Shown here piece by piece: positions 1-8,043 of a DNA stretch of 64,000 bases. Source of the stretch: Amycolatopsis acidicola (lineage in GTDB: Bacteria > Actinomycetota > Actinomycetes > Mycobacteriales > Pseudonocardiaceae); NCBI RefSeq assembly GCF_007713735.2, contig NZ_VMNW02000039.1, positions 1-64,000 on the forward strand, given 5' to 3'. Numbering within the stretch: the stretch's first letter is position 1; every line of letters starts with the position of its first letter. The translations under genes and the position numbers were made by a program. The notes under the pieces are model-generated. The model searched no databases, was not told where the DNA came from, and saw only the letters and a program-made list of their open reading frames with translations.

Positions 1-1
1 G

Positions 2-679
2 GGCGGGTTGGGGCTCGCGGCCGCCGCGGTCGGCGTCTTCGTCGTGATCGAGCGACGCCGGGCGGCACCGTTCGTCCCGCCGAAGTTGCTGGCCGAGTCG
101 CGCTTCGCCCGCTCCGCGGTCGCCGCGATGTGCCAGATGTTCTGCCTGACGGCCACCCTGCTCACGATCCCCCTGTACCTGACCACGCGGTGGGGAACCA
201 GTTCCCGGGCGGCGGGAGTCCTCGTCGTGGCGCTGCCGCTGGCGATGACGGTGCTGGCTCCGGTGACGGGCCTGCTCACCGAACGCTGGCGGCCGCGTCA
301 GGCACTCCGGATCGGCCTGAGTTGCCTGGCACTGGCCGAAATCGCCCTCGCGGCGATCCTCGCCTCCCTCGGCTCCGGGGCCGGTCCGATGTGGACACTC
401 GTCGCGACGGCCGCGTGCATCGGCGCCGGCATGGCGCTGACCCAGACCCCGGCCGCCGCCGGGGCCGGCCGTTCGGCGCAGGAAGCGGACTCGGGCGCCG
501 GTCTCGGAGTCTTCAACATGCTGCGCTTCGTCGGTGCGGCGACCGGAGGCGCCACGGTAGCCCTCATCCTCGGCGACTCCCCTGACGGCCCCACCCCGTT
601 CGCCATCATGGCCACCGTGTGCGCCGGCGCCGCGGTAGTGGCGCTGGGAGTCACTTTCCTCGGCCGCACACCCCGCTGA
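2..679 (+). CDS. MFS drug exporter, C-terminal part (5' end outside window)
   Basis: The reading frame is open from the first bases, so this is the C-terminal part of a longer gene. About 225 residues are visible, with five or six hydrophobic segments typical of the second half of a 14-helix DHA2-type major facilitator (proton-driven drug efflux, inner membrane). A short basic segment (FVVIERRRAAPFVPPKLL) early in the visible part is usual for the cytoplasmic loop between helix pairs in this family. The gene ends before a strong palindrome shared with the convergent downstream gene. The family assignment is good; the substrate cannot be told. Confidence 0.8.
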   Translation, partial: GGLGLAAAAVGVFVVIERRRAAPFVPPKLLAESRFARSAVAAMCQMFCLTATLLTIPLYLTTRWGTSSRAAGVLVVALPLAMTVLAPVTGLLTERWRPRQALRIGLSCLALAEIALAAILASLGSGAGPMWTLVATAACIGAGMALTQTPAAAGAGRSAQEADSGAGLGVFNMLRFVGAATGGATVALILGDSPDGPTPFAIMATVCAGAAVVALGVTFLGRTPR

Positions 680-806
680 GCGACAGGATTCGCACCGCGC
701 GGACGCAAGGGACGTGTCCGTGGCGAGCCGCGACTCCCTGGTGTTGCGGGCAAACGGCCGTTCGTCCCGATCAACGCCCACGCCCGGCGCTCCCTGAGCT
801 GGACGC

Positions 807-842
807 CACTCCCTAGCAGGGCCCTGGCCCTGCTAGGGAGTG
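807..842. terminator. Bidirectional palindromic terminator
   Basis: A perfect 17-bp inverted repeat (arms 807-823 and 826-842, beginning CACTCCCTAGCAGGG) with only two bases between the arms lies between two convergent genes (ends at 679 and 905). No long T-tract follows on either side, which is common for actinomycete terminators. Its position makes a shared terminator the simplest reading. Confidence 0.75.
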
Positions 843-904
843 GAGCGCATCCTCGCCGACTGACCTCCCGGCGAGTCACCTCTGCCGCTTTTTCCTCCCT
901 GCGC

Positions 905-1792
905 TCACGCGGCGGTCGCGGTACCGGCGTCGGGATCGGGTGGCGCCGGGAGTGCGGAGACGGGCGCGGGGACTCCGGTCAGGGTGGGGGCCTCGGCAGC
1001 GTTGTCGGTGTCTTCTGCCAGCAGGGGCAAGGCTTCGGCGACGAGGGCCTGAGCGTCGCGGAGCTGGGCGAGAACGTCGTCGCGGATGTGGTGCAGCTGC
1101 TGTACCGCCTGGCGGGCCTCGCTCAGCATGGCGTCGGCCTCGGCACGGGCGGTGGCGCGGAGTTCGGCGATGTCCCGCTCGGCGGCGGCGCGCCGGGACT
1201 GCAGGTCGCGCTGGAAGTCGCGTTCGATGGCGGCGCGGCGGCGTGCGGCCTGGGTGTCGAGGGCAGCACGTTCGGCGTGCGCCTGGGTGGTGAGGGCCTC
1301 GACGTCGGCGCGGGTGCGGGCGAGCAGGTCGCGGTGTTCGCGTTCCAGTTCCGCCCGCCGGTGGTCGAGTTCGCGCAGCAGGGTGAGGTGGCGGGCGCGT
1401 AGTTGTCCGGCGGCCTCCTGGGCGGCGGCCCACTGGTTCTCCGCGGCGGTGCGGGCGCGGGCGGTGATCTCACCGGCCTCGTCCTGGGCCAGTTCGACCA
1501 TGCGCCGCAACCGGTCCGTCAGCCCGTCGACGCTGGGTGGCGTGCGGCAGACCCGGTCGAACCGGGCCTGCAGCCGGCTCAACGCGGCGCGGGTCCGTTC
1601 GAGTTCGGCGGCCAGGTCGTCGCGCTGGCTCAGCGCGGCATCACGATCGGCGGTCACCACCGCCAGGTCGGCTTCGAACTGGCTGATCCAGTAGCGCACC
1701 TGCTCCTGGTCATAACCGCGCCACCGCACGTCGAAGTCGGTGTGCAGCGGAACAAGCTCCTCGGTGTCCACCCGCGTGGCCTCCGAGTACAT
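905..1792 (-). CDS. DivIVA-domain-like coiled-coil protein
   Basis: This 295-residue protein starts with a short head (VPLHTDFDVRWRGYDQEQV, about residues 15-33) that resembles the DivIVA N-terminal motif. A long, almost uninterrupted Ala/Arg/Glu-rich coiled coil follows (about residues 35-260), then a low-complexity Pro/Ala tail. Proteins of this type scaffold polar growth or division in actinomycetes, but many short relatives have no assigned role. The ATG at 1792 is preceded by a strong purine-rich RBS (GGGGAGGGG). It is monocistronic and converges with the MFS gene. Confidence 0.7.
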   Translation of the reverse strand: MYSEATRVDTEELVPLHTDFDVRWRGYDQEQVRYWISQFEADLAVVTADRDAALSQRDDLAAELERTRAALSRLQARFDRVCRTPPSVDGLTDRLRRMVELAQDEAGEITARARTAAENQWAAAQEAAGQLRARHLTLLRELDHRRAELEREHRDLLARTRADVEALTTQAHAERAALDTQAARRRAAIERDFQRDLQSRRAAAERDIAELRATARAEADAMLSEARQAVQQLHHIRDDVLAQLRDAQALVAEALPLLAEDTDNAAEAPTLTGVPAPVSALPAPPDPDAGTATAA

Positions 1793-2058
1793 GACCCCTC
1801 CCCTTCACAGAACACCTAGGAAGTGTTTCAAATGTGGTTTGCGTGGCGGTGCGGGTAGCGGAACCTGAGGCGGCCCCTGACTCCGGGATCGCCTCATCAT
1901 GAATGCCCATTCACCACTTCGGCGCTGTCCTCGCCAGGAACCACCTCAGAACCCCCGGCGGTGCCGGTTGACGGCCCACCGCAAGCGGCTCCGCCGCTTA
2001 TCAAACAGAACATCTAGCCGAAGAAAACCCGTCTCGCCCGTATCGGTGGCGTGGCGCG

Positions 2059-2487
2059 CTACGCGCGTTCCGGCGGCGGCCCTGCCGCGCCCGGACCGTG
2101 CCCGTCGGGCGTCGCGATCTGGCCGGCCGGGCCGTCGCGGCCGAGCTCGACGCGCAGGTCGGCGATCTCCGTTTCCGCCGCGGCAAGCCGGCCCTCGGTG
2201 TCCGCCAGCTGATCCTCGGCATCAGCGAGCTGGTCCTGTAAGCCGATGATGCGGCCCGCGGCCGCCAACGTGTGGCCCTCGTCGAGCTCTTCGCGCAGTC
2301 GGGCCACGCGGGTGAGCTGGCGCCGGGAGTAACGACGGTGCCCGCCTTCGGACCGGTGTGGACGTACCAGCTCGGCGGTGTCCAGACTGCGCAGAAACGC
2401 CTCCTGCACCCCGAGCATCTTCGCGGCCTGCCCGGTCGTGAAGGCCGGGTAGTCCTGATCGTCCAGCCTGCCCAGATCGGCCAACAT
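2059..2487 (-). CDS. MerR-family regulator of the Hsp20 island, copy 1
   Basis: This 142-residue protein has an N-terminal MerR helix-turn-helix (YPAFTTGQAAKMLGVQEAFL, then the wing motif GGHRRYSRRQL near residues 48-58). A Glu/Asp/Leu-rich coiled-coil dimerisation helix follows (about 85-120), with a Gly/Pro tail. It resembles HspR-type repressors that sit beside heat-shock genes, and an Hsp20 gene lies 740 bases away on the other strand. The ATG at 2487 follows GGGAGGTG. It is paralogous to the shorter regulator at 5810-6145, with the same core motif and longer coil. Control of the divergent small-gene/Hsp20 unit is inferred from position. Confidence 0.8.
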   Translation of the reverse strand: MLADLGRLDDQDYPAFTTGQAAKMLGVQEAFLRSLDTAELVRPHRSEGGHRRYSRRQLTRVARLREELDEGHTLAAAGRIIGLQDQLADAEDQLADTEGRLAAAETEIADLRVELGRDGPAGQIATPDGHGPGAAGPPPERA

Positions 2488-2500
2488 GCACCTCCCGCTA

Positions 2501-2606
2501 GATACAATCTACAGCACCCACTACAAGATATCGCAGCGGGCGAGGTCGCAACGCTACGAGCCGCCGCTGCACATTTTCTCCCCTGAACACTTGACACAAT
2601 CTGCAG
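2501..2606. promoter_or_regulatory. Repeated 14-bp motif between divergent MerR and small genes
   Basis: GATACAATCTACAG (2501-2514) and GACACAATCTGCAG (2593-2606) are the same 14-mer with two differences. They lie 92 bases apart, one just upstream of the MerR start and one overlapping the -35 box of the divergent promoter. This placement suggests paired operator sites for the adjacent MerR protein. It is inferred from pattern and position only. Confidence 0.4.
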
Positions 2607-2619
2607 TCCGAGCTATAGA
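2591..2619 (+). promoter_or_regulatory. Near-consensus vegetative promoter
   Basis: TTGACA (2591-2596), a 17-base spacer and TATAGA (2614-2619) match a primary-sigma promoter unusually closely for this genome. The first ATG downstream is at 2621, so that ORF would be nearly inside the promoter, while the gene starting at 2682 would have a normal leader. The -35 box overlaps one copy of the repeated 14-mer, as expected for repression by the divergent MerR protein. Confidence 0.6.
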
Positions 2620-2620
2620 A

Positions 2621-2689
2621 ATGAGCGAGTGGTTCATGAACTGGATGTCGGAGACAGCGGACGACCGGGGAGTGATCGACTATGCCTGA
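2621..2689 (+). CDS. Possible 22-residue ORF upstream of the small Hsp20-island protein
   Basis: This ATG ORF encodes a 22-residue peptide (ends DDRGVIDYA) and overlaps the next gene by eight bases. It begins two bases after the predicted -10 box, so translation from this transcript is doubtful unless another promoter is used. It might be the tail of a longer decayed gene in the same frame (open from 2486). Low confidence. Confidence 0.25.
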   Translation: MSEWFMNWMSETADDRGVIDYA

Positions 2690-2999
2690 TACCCGCGACC
2701 CAGCGGTGACCAGCGAGTTCGCCGAGCTGGTCTACGCCGATCCGGCCTGGTTGCGCGCGGAGTTCGACGCCATCATGACCGCCAACTTCGGCGTGCGCCC
2801 ACCTCGCCACCCCCGGCCCGAGCCAAGGGCGTCAGGCCCGCGAAGGCCACGCCGGCACAAGCACAGTCTCGCCCCGGGCGGCCGGACGCCGCCCACCGCG
2901 CCGACGGCGAGAGGCAGGCGCCGGCAACGAGCCCCTCCGCTTCCGGCACCACATACGGCCGAGGAGACCCAGCAGCGGTCCCGGCCCCGCGCCTCGTGA
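2682..2999 (+). CDS. Small hypothetical protein with acidic head and basic Pro/Arg tail
   Basis: This 105-residue ORF has an ordered-looking first third (residues 1-37, with ELVYADPAWLRAEFDAI) and then a Pro/Arg/Ser-rich low-complexity tail. The head looks like a short conserved actinobacterial motif but I cannot name a family. The tail may be non-native sequence after loss of the original stop. It follows the near-consensus promoter at 2591-2619 and points toward the Hsp20 gene. Confidence 0.45.
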   Translation: MPDTRDPAVTSEFAELVYADPAWLRAEFDAIMTANFGVRPPRHPRPEPRASGPRRPRRHKHSLAPGGRTPPTAPTARGRRRQRAPPLPAPHTAEETQQRSRPRAS

Positions 3000-3225
3000 C
3001 GCACTCGATGCGCGCCCCGGACGGCGCGGCACCGGGTGGCCCGATCCGAAGCGACAGCACGATATTGCGACACCCCTTCCCAGAAATGGGGTCCGGCCCC
3101 GGCCGCCGGGCTGCGACGGCCGGGCCGCCCCGGCAACGACACTGACAAGCTGACGTCAGCCGCCGCCGGCGCCTCCAGCACGCCGGATGGCGGCGTACAG
3201 AAAGGAGCAAAGGAGGCGGATGGTC

Positions 3226-3657
3226 ATGTTGATGAGGACGGATCCGTTCCGTGAGCTGGACCGGCTGACTCAGCAGTTCTTCGGCGGCAACGGCACCGCG
3301 GCCCGCCCGGCGGCGATGCCGATGGACGCCTACCGGTCCGGTCACGAGTACGTCGTGGAGTTCGACCTGCCCGGGGTCGCACCGGACTCGATCGAGCTGG
3401 ACGTGGAGCGCAACGTGCTCACCGTGAAGGCCGAGCGGGCACCGGCCTACGACGACGGCGCGGACGTGCAGGTGTCCGAACGCCCGCGCGGAGTGTTCTC
3501 GCGCCAGCTGTTCCTGGGCGACACCCTCGACGCCGACAACATCACCGCACACTACGAAGCCGGTGTCCTGACCCTGCGAGTACCGATCGCCGAACAGGCC
3601 AAACCCCGCAAGATCGCCATCACCGGCGGCAGCGACGCCAAGCAGATCAACGCCTGA
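3226..3657 (+). CDS. Hsp20/alpha-crystallin small heat-shock protein
   Basis: This ATP-independent holdase chaperone has 143 residues. An N-terminal DPFRELDRLTQQFF segment is followed by the alpha-crystallin domain (about residues 25-120, starting MDAYRSGHEYVVEFDLPGV and including GVFSRQLFLGD). A C-terminal motif LRVPIAEQAKPRKI contains the tail used for oligomer contacts. Three in-frame ATGs (3220, 3226, 3232) follow AGGAGG at 3211-3216; 3226 gives the best spacing (9 bases). A deleted copy lies at 7246-7480. The gene heads a short run of small genes (3816, 4010) and is probably controlled by the MerR protein at 2059-2487. Confidence 0.93.
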   Translation: MLMRTDPFRELDRLTQQFFGGNGTAARPAAMPMDAYRSGHEYVVEFDLPGVAPDSIELDVERNVLTVKAERAPAYDDGADVQVSERPRGVFSRQLFLGDTLDADNITAHYEAGVLTLRVPIAEQAKPRKIAITGGSDAKQINA

Positions 3658-3815
3658 AGGTCCCGGACCCAGAAAGACGGATTCCCGCCCCGCCCGGCAC
3701 GCACGCCGCGCCCGCGCGGGGCCGGAGCCGAGGTGTCCACAGTGGACTCGGACGAACTGTGGACCCTCCTTCGCGCGATGCACTTTTCCTCACCCGGCAG
3801 AACGGAGAAGCCGCC

Positions 3816-3992
3816 ATGCCCGACGGTTCCGCCCACGACGTCGCCGACCAGCAGCGCCAGGCCCGCCCCGAACCCGGCGACGCCGAACCCGCCTTGGCCG
3901 GCACCGGGAGCCTGCTGGATGCCGACCCGGCCGATGTCGCCGATCAACGCCGCGACGCTCCGGTTCTCGACGAGGGCGAACCCTGGCCCTGA
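3816..3992 (+). CDS. Small acidic conserved protein of the Hsp20 unit
   Basis: This 58-residue acidic protein has a motif GSLLDADPADVADQRR near residues 30-45 and ends DEGEPWP. The ATG at 3816 is preceded by GGAGAAG. A short 'DADPADVADQ' motif of this kind recurs in small actinobacterial proteins of unknown role. It lies 18 bases before the next gene and 158 bases after Hsp20, so it probably belongs to the same stress unit. Confidence 0.55.
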   Translation: MPDGSAHDVADQQRQARPEPGDAEPALAGTGSLLDADPADVADQRRDAPVLDEGEPWP

Positions 3993-4009
3993 CACCCGGG
4001 GAGTAAGCG

Positions 4010-4297
4010 ATGAGCACCACCCGACCGGTCACGCTCGCCGCCACGCTGGCCACGACCGTCCGCGCGCTCCGCGGCATCAACCCGGCCGCGTCGCCGAGCC
4101 TGGGCAAGCTGCGTGACTCCGGCTGGCAGCTGGTCCAGTTGACCGGCGGCCTGACCGACCTGGTCACCATGCTCGCTGAGCACACGGGCCACCACCTGCG
4201 CCACCCGTCGCAAGTCCACCGGACGGACGGGACACCCGACACCGCCGCACTGGCCCGCGGCTGCCGTGACCATCGGGCGCTCCGCGCATCCCGTTGA
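4010..4297 (+). CDS. Small helical protein of the Hsp20 unit, copy 1
   Basis: This is a 95-residue, mostly helical hypothetical protein. The segment GLTDLVTMLAEHTGHHL (about residues 47-63) resembles TALADLVATVMHQAPAAL in the protein at 7529-7909, which occupies the same position after the deleted Hsp20 copy. The two therefore look like paralogues carried by the segment duplication. No family name can be given. Confidence 0.55.
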   Translation: MSTTRPVTLAATLATTVRALRGINPAASPSLGKLRDSGWQLVQLTGGLTDLVTMLAEHTGHHLRHPSQVHRTDGTPDTAALARGCRDHRALRASR

Positions 4298-4350
4298 CCA
4301 ACACGCCTGATTCGTCCCAGACGAGCATCAGGGTCGCAGTGCGGGTTCAA

Positions 4351-4380
4351 TGTCCAAAATGGACAACGAGAGACTCTCGT
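4351..4380. promoter_or_regulatory. Two adjacent short inverted repeats
   Basis: TGTCCA-AAA-TGGACA (4351-4365) is directly followed by ACGAGAG-A-CTCTCGT (4366-4380). Both are perfect and lie in the gap between the small helical gene and the desaturase pseudogene. They could be an operator or a small terminator. The rest of 4298-4697 shows no gene or other clear signal. Confidence 0.3.
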
Positions 4381-4697
4381 CATGTGGGTCGCGCACCTCA
4401 GAATCGCGCACGGGGGCCGGGCCGCAAGCGGTGGAGCACACGGGCACACGGACCGTCAAACGGCACGCGCCTCGCCCCCGTGCTGGCTGTTGCCCGCGGA
4501 TGCGCGTAGCGTCGACATCAGCAGGCTCGCGCCGCGCTTTTCGACCCTGGGTTACGAGGAGCCTTGACGACGCTGTTCGACCTGCGACCAAGCCTGTGCC
4601 CAACGATGGCGCGCCGATCCGCTCGACGCCGCCGTTCGGTGCTCATGCGTCACCGCTGGCCGTGTTCACCTGCCGGCCTCTTCTCAAGGAGTTTCTT

Positions 4698-5802
4698 TTG
4701 TCGCCCACACCCGTACGTACCCGCAGCGCGCGTACCCCGGCCTCGCCGGCGCTGTTCAGCCACCCCGTCTCGCACGCCGCCGGACACACGCTGTCCGACG
4801 CGGATCAGCGCCGCACCCGCAGCGTCCGGTTTTCCTCCTCTGCCGCCGGAGCGCCTGCGACGCGGCACCGGTGAACGACCGCGCACCGGGATACGGCAGT
4901 CTGCTCGCCGAAGTTCGGGAAGCCGGGCTGCTGCGCCGCCGCCACGGCTACTACGCCGCGGTGATCACGGCGAACCTGGTGGTGTTGTCCGGGGCGTGGG
5001 TCGGGTTCGCGTTCCTGGGCGACACGTGGTGGCAGCTGCTGATCGCGGCCGTGCTGGCCGTGGTGTTCGCGCAGTTGGCGTTCGTCGGCCACGATGTGCC
5101 GGGCACAAGCAGATTTTCCGGACCCGGCGCCCCAACGACGCGGTCGGTGTCGTGCACGGCGGCGGCCTGGTCGGGATGAGCTTTCAGTGGTGGATCGACG
5201 GGCACAACCGTCACCACGCCAACCCGAATCACGAAGAGCACGACCCCGACCTCGACATCCCGGCGCTGGCTTTCACCGGCCGGCAAGCCCGCGTGAAACA
5301 GGGTTTCCTCCGCTGGATGGCCAAAAATCAGGCGTTCCTCTTCTTCCCCCTGCTCACCCTCGAAGGGCTCAACCTGCACGTCTCCGGAATCCGGGCGGTG
5401 TGGCGGGGTGAGACGAAGCGGCGCCGCGTGGAAGGTGCCCTGCTGACCGCGCACGTCGCCGGCTACCTCACCGCGGTGTTTCTCGTGCTCTCCCCTGGGC
5501 TCGCGGTCACGTTCGTCGTGGTGCACCAAGCACTCTGGGGTGTCTACATGGGCTGTTCGTTCGCGCCCAACCACAAGGGAATGCCCACGATGACCGGGCC
5601 GCCGGTCGACTTCCTGCGGCGGCAAGTGCTGACCTCACGCAACATCCGCGGCGGGCGGGTCGTCGACTTCGTGCTCGGCGGGCTGAACTACCAGATCGAG
5701 CATCACCTTTTCCCGAACATGCCCCGCCCGCACCTCCATCAGCTCGGCGCTCCACTGCGCGCCGCAGACCACGCCCGCGGTCTCGGGGTGCACCGCCGGT
5801 GA
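4698..5802 (+). pseudogene. Membrane fatty-acid desaturase, frameshifted and truncated
   Basis: A TTG at 4698 follows AAGGAG with 6-base spacing and opens a desaturase-like leader (HTLSDADQ near residue 33). That frame runs into stop at 4874 after losing similarity near 4800. A second frame from 4871 resumes the family sequence (EAGLLRRRHGYY, two membrane segments) up to about 5093. There the first histidine box breaks (GHDVPGTS), and the true continuation GHKQIFRTRRPNDA lies in another frame. Removing two bases near 5095 restores GHDAGHKQ. The other boxes are intact: HNRHHANPNHE and NYQIEHHLFPNMPRP. The C-terminus is shorter than usual and stops 8 bases from the convergent MerR gene. At least two lesions make decay likelier than sequencing error. 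Confidence 0.8.
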
Positions 5803-5809
5803 GGGCGGC

Positions 5810-6145
5810 TCAGTCTCCGCCCCGGAGATCGGAATTCTGCTGCTGTGCTTCGTGCAGCTGGTCTTCGAGGGACACGATGCGGCACGCCGCGTCGACGGCG
5901 GTGCCTTGGTCGACCAGTTCCCGCACCCGCGCGGCGATCCGCAACTGGCGGCGGGAGTAGCGGCGGTGCCCGCCGGCGGAGCGCTGCGGCTCGATCAGGC
6001 CGGCTTCGTCCAAGCTGCGTAAGAAGTTCTGACTCGCGCCGAGCATGTCCGCGGCGCGGCCCATGGTGTAGGCGGGGTAGTCCTCGTCGTCGAATTTGTC
6101 CGCGCCGCCACCGGGCACGACCGGGTCGTGTTGGTCAGGGATCAT
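5810..6145 (-). CDS. MerR-family regulator of the Hsp20 island, copy 2
   Basis: This 111-residue protein has a MerR helix-turn-helix (DYPAYTMGRAADMLGASQNFL) and wing (GGHRRYSRRQLRIAARV), and ends in a short coil (SLEDQLHEAQQQNSDL). It is clearly paralogous to the regulator at 2059-2487 but has a shorter coiled coil. The ATG at 6145 follows GGAGGTGG. It converges on the broken desaturase and, like copy 1, is divergent from a small gene and an Hsp20 copy, here decayed. Confidence 0.8.
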   Translation of the reverse strand: MIPDQHDPVVPGGGADKFDDEDYPAYTMGRAADMLGASQNFLRSLDEAGLIEPQRSAGGHRRYSRRQLRIAARVRELVDQGTAVDAACRIVSLEDQLHEAQQQNSDLRGGD

Positions 6146-6163
6146 TCCACCTCCACATCACAA

Positions 6164-6199
6164 GGGACCCCGGGTGCCGTGCACGACACCCGGGGTCCC
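6164..6199. terminator. 13-bp perfect hairpin just upstream of MerR copy 2
   Basis: Arms GGGACCCCGGGTG (6164-6176) and CACCCGGGGTCCC (6187-6199) enclose a 10-base loop. The hairpin ends about nine bases before the RBS of the MerR gene, so in that transcript it would be a 5'-leader structure. Alternatively it insulates the gene from upstream minus-strand transcription. No T-tract is seen. Confidence 0.5.
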
Positions 6200-6825
6200 A
6201 GGGGTTTGGGTTTCATCATTGCCGACCGGCATCCACGCCGGACTGTTGTACCCGCATCCAGCCGACGAGCGGACTGTGCGGGGATCGCTGTGTCGTAACC
6301 GAGAACCACCTTCCAATCCGATGGGACTGCGGTACCCGCGCGGCACTACTGCCCCGCCGCGGCGGGCGATCCAATGATGTGCCCTATCCCTTCTCTCCTG
6401 TGTTTCTCTCGTACTCGGTACTGCTGCGATCATCACCGGCCGGAACCCCTTACCGAGATCGGTCCCAGCACGCCTGATGTCGCTCGGGGAATGCGGGGCC
6501 CTTGTGCTGCCCCGCATCCGCCCGTCTTCTTCACTGCATACTGCGAACTGACATCACTTCACGCGGACACTGGTGCTCGTCCGCGTCTGCCACACCGGGA
6601 CCACTACTGCTTCGTGTTCACTACCCGGCCCCGGATCCGCCACGAGCCGGAACCCCTTCTGCGATCGGCTCCGTCCCGCGCGGCGGTCTTACTCGCTCTT
6701 GTCTCTCTCCGAACGCCGAGAATATTACAACCCCCCGGCGTTGAATGTCTACCCCCGCCAGCATAGATTTACTGTGCTGGCGGCGTATGGATGTCTGATC
6801 CCCGGCCGGACGACGAGAGGAGCGC
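6200..6825. other. Lower-GC gap with hairpin and imperfect repeats, no convincing gene
   Basis: No reading frame here has coding character. The stretch is visibly richer in A/T and pyrimidine runs than its surroundings. It contains a hairpin (ATGCGGGGC at 6491-6499, GCCCCGCAT at 6509-6517) and two related blocks of about 26 bases starting with CCGGAACCCCTT (6440 and 6647). It could encode a structured RNA or be the remains of an inserted element. It separates the divergent MerR copy 2 from the small gene at 6826. Confidence 0.35.
6756..6782. promoter_or_regulatory. Inverted repeat upstream of small gene
   Basis: CGCCAGCA (6756-6763) and TGCTGGCG (6775-6782) are perfect arms with an 11-base spacer that includes TAGATT, a possible -10 box. 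It lies 44 bases before the GTG at 6826, a typical operator position. Confidence 0.4.
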
Positions 6826-7161
6826 GTGAGCATGTGCGCGCCGATACCGCTCGAGACCTGGGTGAGCGGGCCAGTGCGCGCCACGATCGCGGAAATGACG
6901 GCCGATCCCTGGCGGAAAGCCGTGCTCGACCACCACCAGGACGAGATCCGCGCCGAACTCAGCGCGGCAGGCGCGGCGCCGGATCGCCCCACTCTCACCC
7001 TGTATCTGCACGTGCTCGGCCGCGCCATGGACTACGTCGGCACGAACCTCCCCGGCGACACTCTGCCCGTCGCCCGCGTGCACGACACCGGAATGGACTG
7101 GTTCACCGTCCGCATCGCTGCCGCGTGCCAGCTCGCCCTCAGCGAAGGGCTCGCCGCCTGA
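6826..7161 (+). CDS. Hypothetical 111-residue protein
   Basis: This soluble, mostly helical protein begins MSMCAPIPLETWVSGPVRAT and contains VLDHHQDEIRAELSAAG and the conserved-looking MDWFTVRIAAACQLALSEGL near the C-terminus. GAGAGGAG precedes the start; GTG 6826 or ATG 6832 are both possible. I do not recognise the family. It lies between MerR copy 2 and the deleted Hsp20 copy, so a stress-related role is the only contextual clue. Confidence 0.55.
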   Translation: MSMCAPIPLETWVSGPVRATIAEMTADPWRKAVLDHHQDEIRAELSAAGAAPDRPTLTLYLHVLGRAMDYVGTNLPGDTLPVARVHDTGMDWFTVRIAAACQLALSEGLAA

Positions 7162-7245
7162 AATTTGCAGCCATGGGAACAGGAAACTTGAGCGCGCCGC
7201 CACCGGCCCGCCAGGGCGGTGCACAGGAAAGGAGAATGGAAGCGG

Positions 7246-7480
7246 ATGGTCATGTTGATGAGGACGGATCCGTTCCGTGAGCTGGACCGGCTGACTCGAT
7301 CGAGCTGGACGTGGAGCGCAATGTGCTCACCGTGAAGGCCGAACGCGGCCCGGACTACGGCGAGGGCGCCGAGGTCCAGGTGCCGGTGTCCTGACGCTAC
7401 GGGTGCCGATCGCCGAACAGGCCAAGCCCCGCAAGATCGCCATCACCGGTGGCAGCGACACCAAGCAGATCAACGCCTGA
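7246..7480 (+). pseudogene. Hsp20 copy with two internal deletions
   Basis: The first 45 bases of this copy match the start of the gene at 3226 almost exactly (MLMRTDPFRELDRLT). The sequence then jumps to the segment encoding SIELDVERNVLTVKAE, and jumps again from the 'VQV' region to the C-terminal LRVPIAEQAKPRKIAITGGSD segment. The first junction lies at a shared GACTC, suggesting deletion between short direct repeats. The first deletion shifts the frame and gives a stop near 7335, so no functional alpha-crystallin domain remains. The near-identity of what is left implies a recent duplication. Confidence 0.9.
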
Positions 7481-7528
7481 GCACCCGGCCCCGCCCCTGG
7501 GCGGGCCATCGAGCGGGAGGTGAGCACG

Positions 7529-7909
7529 GTGACCGACATCGACACGGTGCACGAACGGCTCGAACAGGCGCACGATCATCTGGCCGCGGCCGAGAAGTGT
7601 CTGGCCACGCGGACACCCGGGCCGGTCGAGCTGCACGCCGCGGTCGACGCCGCGATGCGGATCGGCACCGCGTTGGCCGACCTCGTCGCGACCGTGATGC
7701 ACCAAGCCCCCGCCGCGCTGGACCACCGCAGCGACGCGGTCCTGACCGAGCTGGTGGCCGACCTGCGCGCGATGCACGGCTGCCTGACAACGGGACCGCT
7801 CCTGCTCGCCCCGGCCCGCGACGACCTGCGCCAGCTGCTCGCCCACCCGCACACCACCGCCCAGCACGAAGGCCCCACCATGCCCGACGACGGCGACCTT
7901 CGGCCCTGA
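7529..7909 (+). CDS. Small helical protein of the Hsp20 unit, copy 2
   Basis: This 126-residue all-helical protein (DTVHERLEQAHDHLAAAEKCL at the start, TALADLVATVMHQAPAAL mid-protein) resembles the protein at 4010-4297 and sits in the same position behind an Hsp20 copy. GGGAGG at 7515-7520 favours the GTG at 7529 over the overlapping GTG at 7520. Its last residues (TMPDDGDLRP) recall the small acidic protein at 3816, hinting that this copy has fused with the remnant of that neighbour. Function unknown. Confidence 0.6.
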   Translation: MTDIDTVHERLEQAHDHLAAAEKCLATRTPGPVELHAAVDAAMRIGTALADLVATVMHQAPAALDHRSDAVLTELVADLRAMHGCLTTGPLLLAPARDDLRQLLAHPHTTAQHEGPTMPDDGDLRP

Positions 7910-8043
7910 ACGATCCTCCGATCGCAGCTGCGTCGGACAACTTCGCCCACGCTCCGACCCGCTCAGACCACTGCCCGCGGCTCCTACACCGCCGTCAGCC
8001 AGCTCAACCCCGCACACGCACCCGACCCTCCACGGCCACCACA

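Noticed and set aside
3735..3747. GTCCACAGTGGAC palindrome, also at 8423-8435
   Set aside because: The second copy lies in the coding frame of a gene relic and the motif occurs in part within other genes (near 32990); likely codon-driven in this genome.
2773..3783. 336-residue minus-strand frame opposite Hsp20
   Set aside because: Antisense to the well-supported Hsp20 gene; no motifs.
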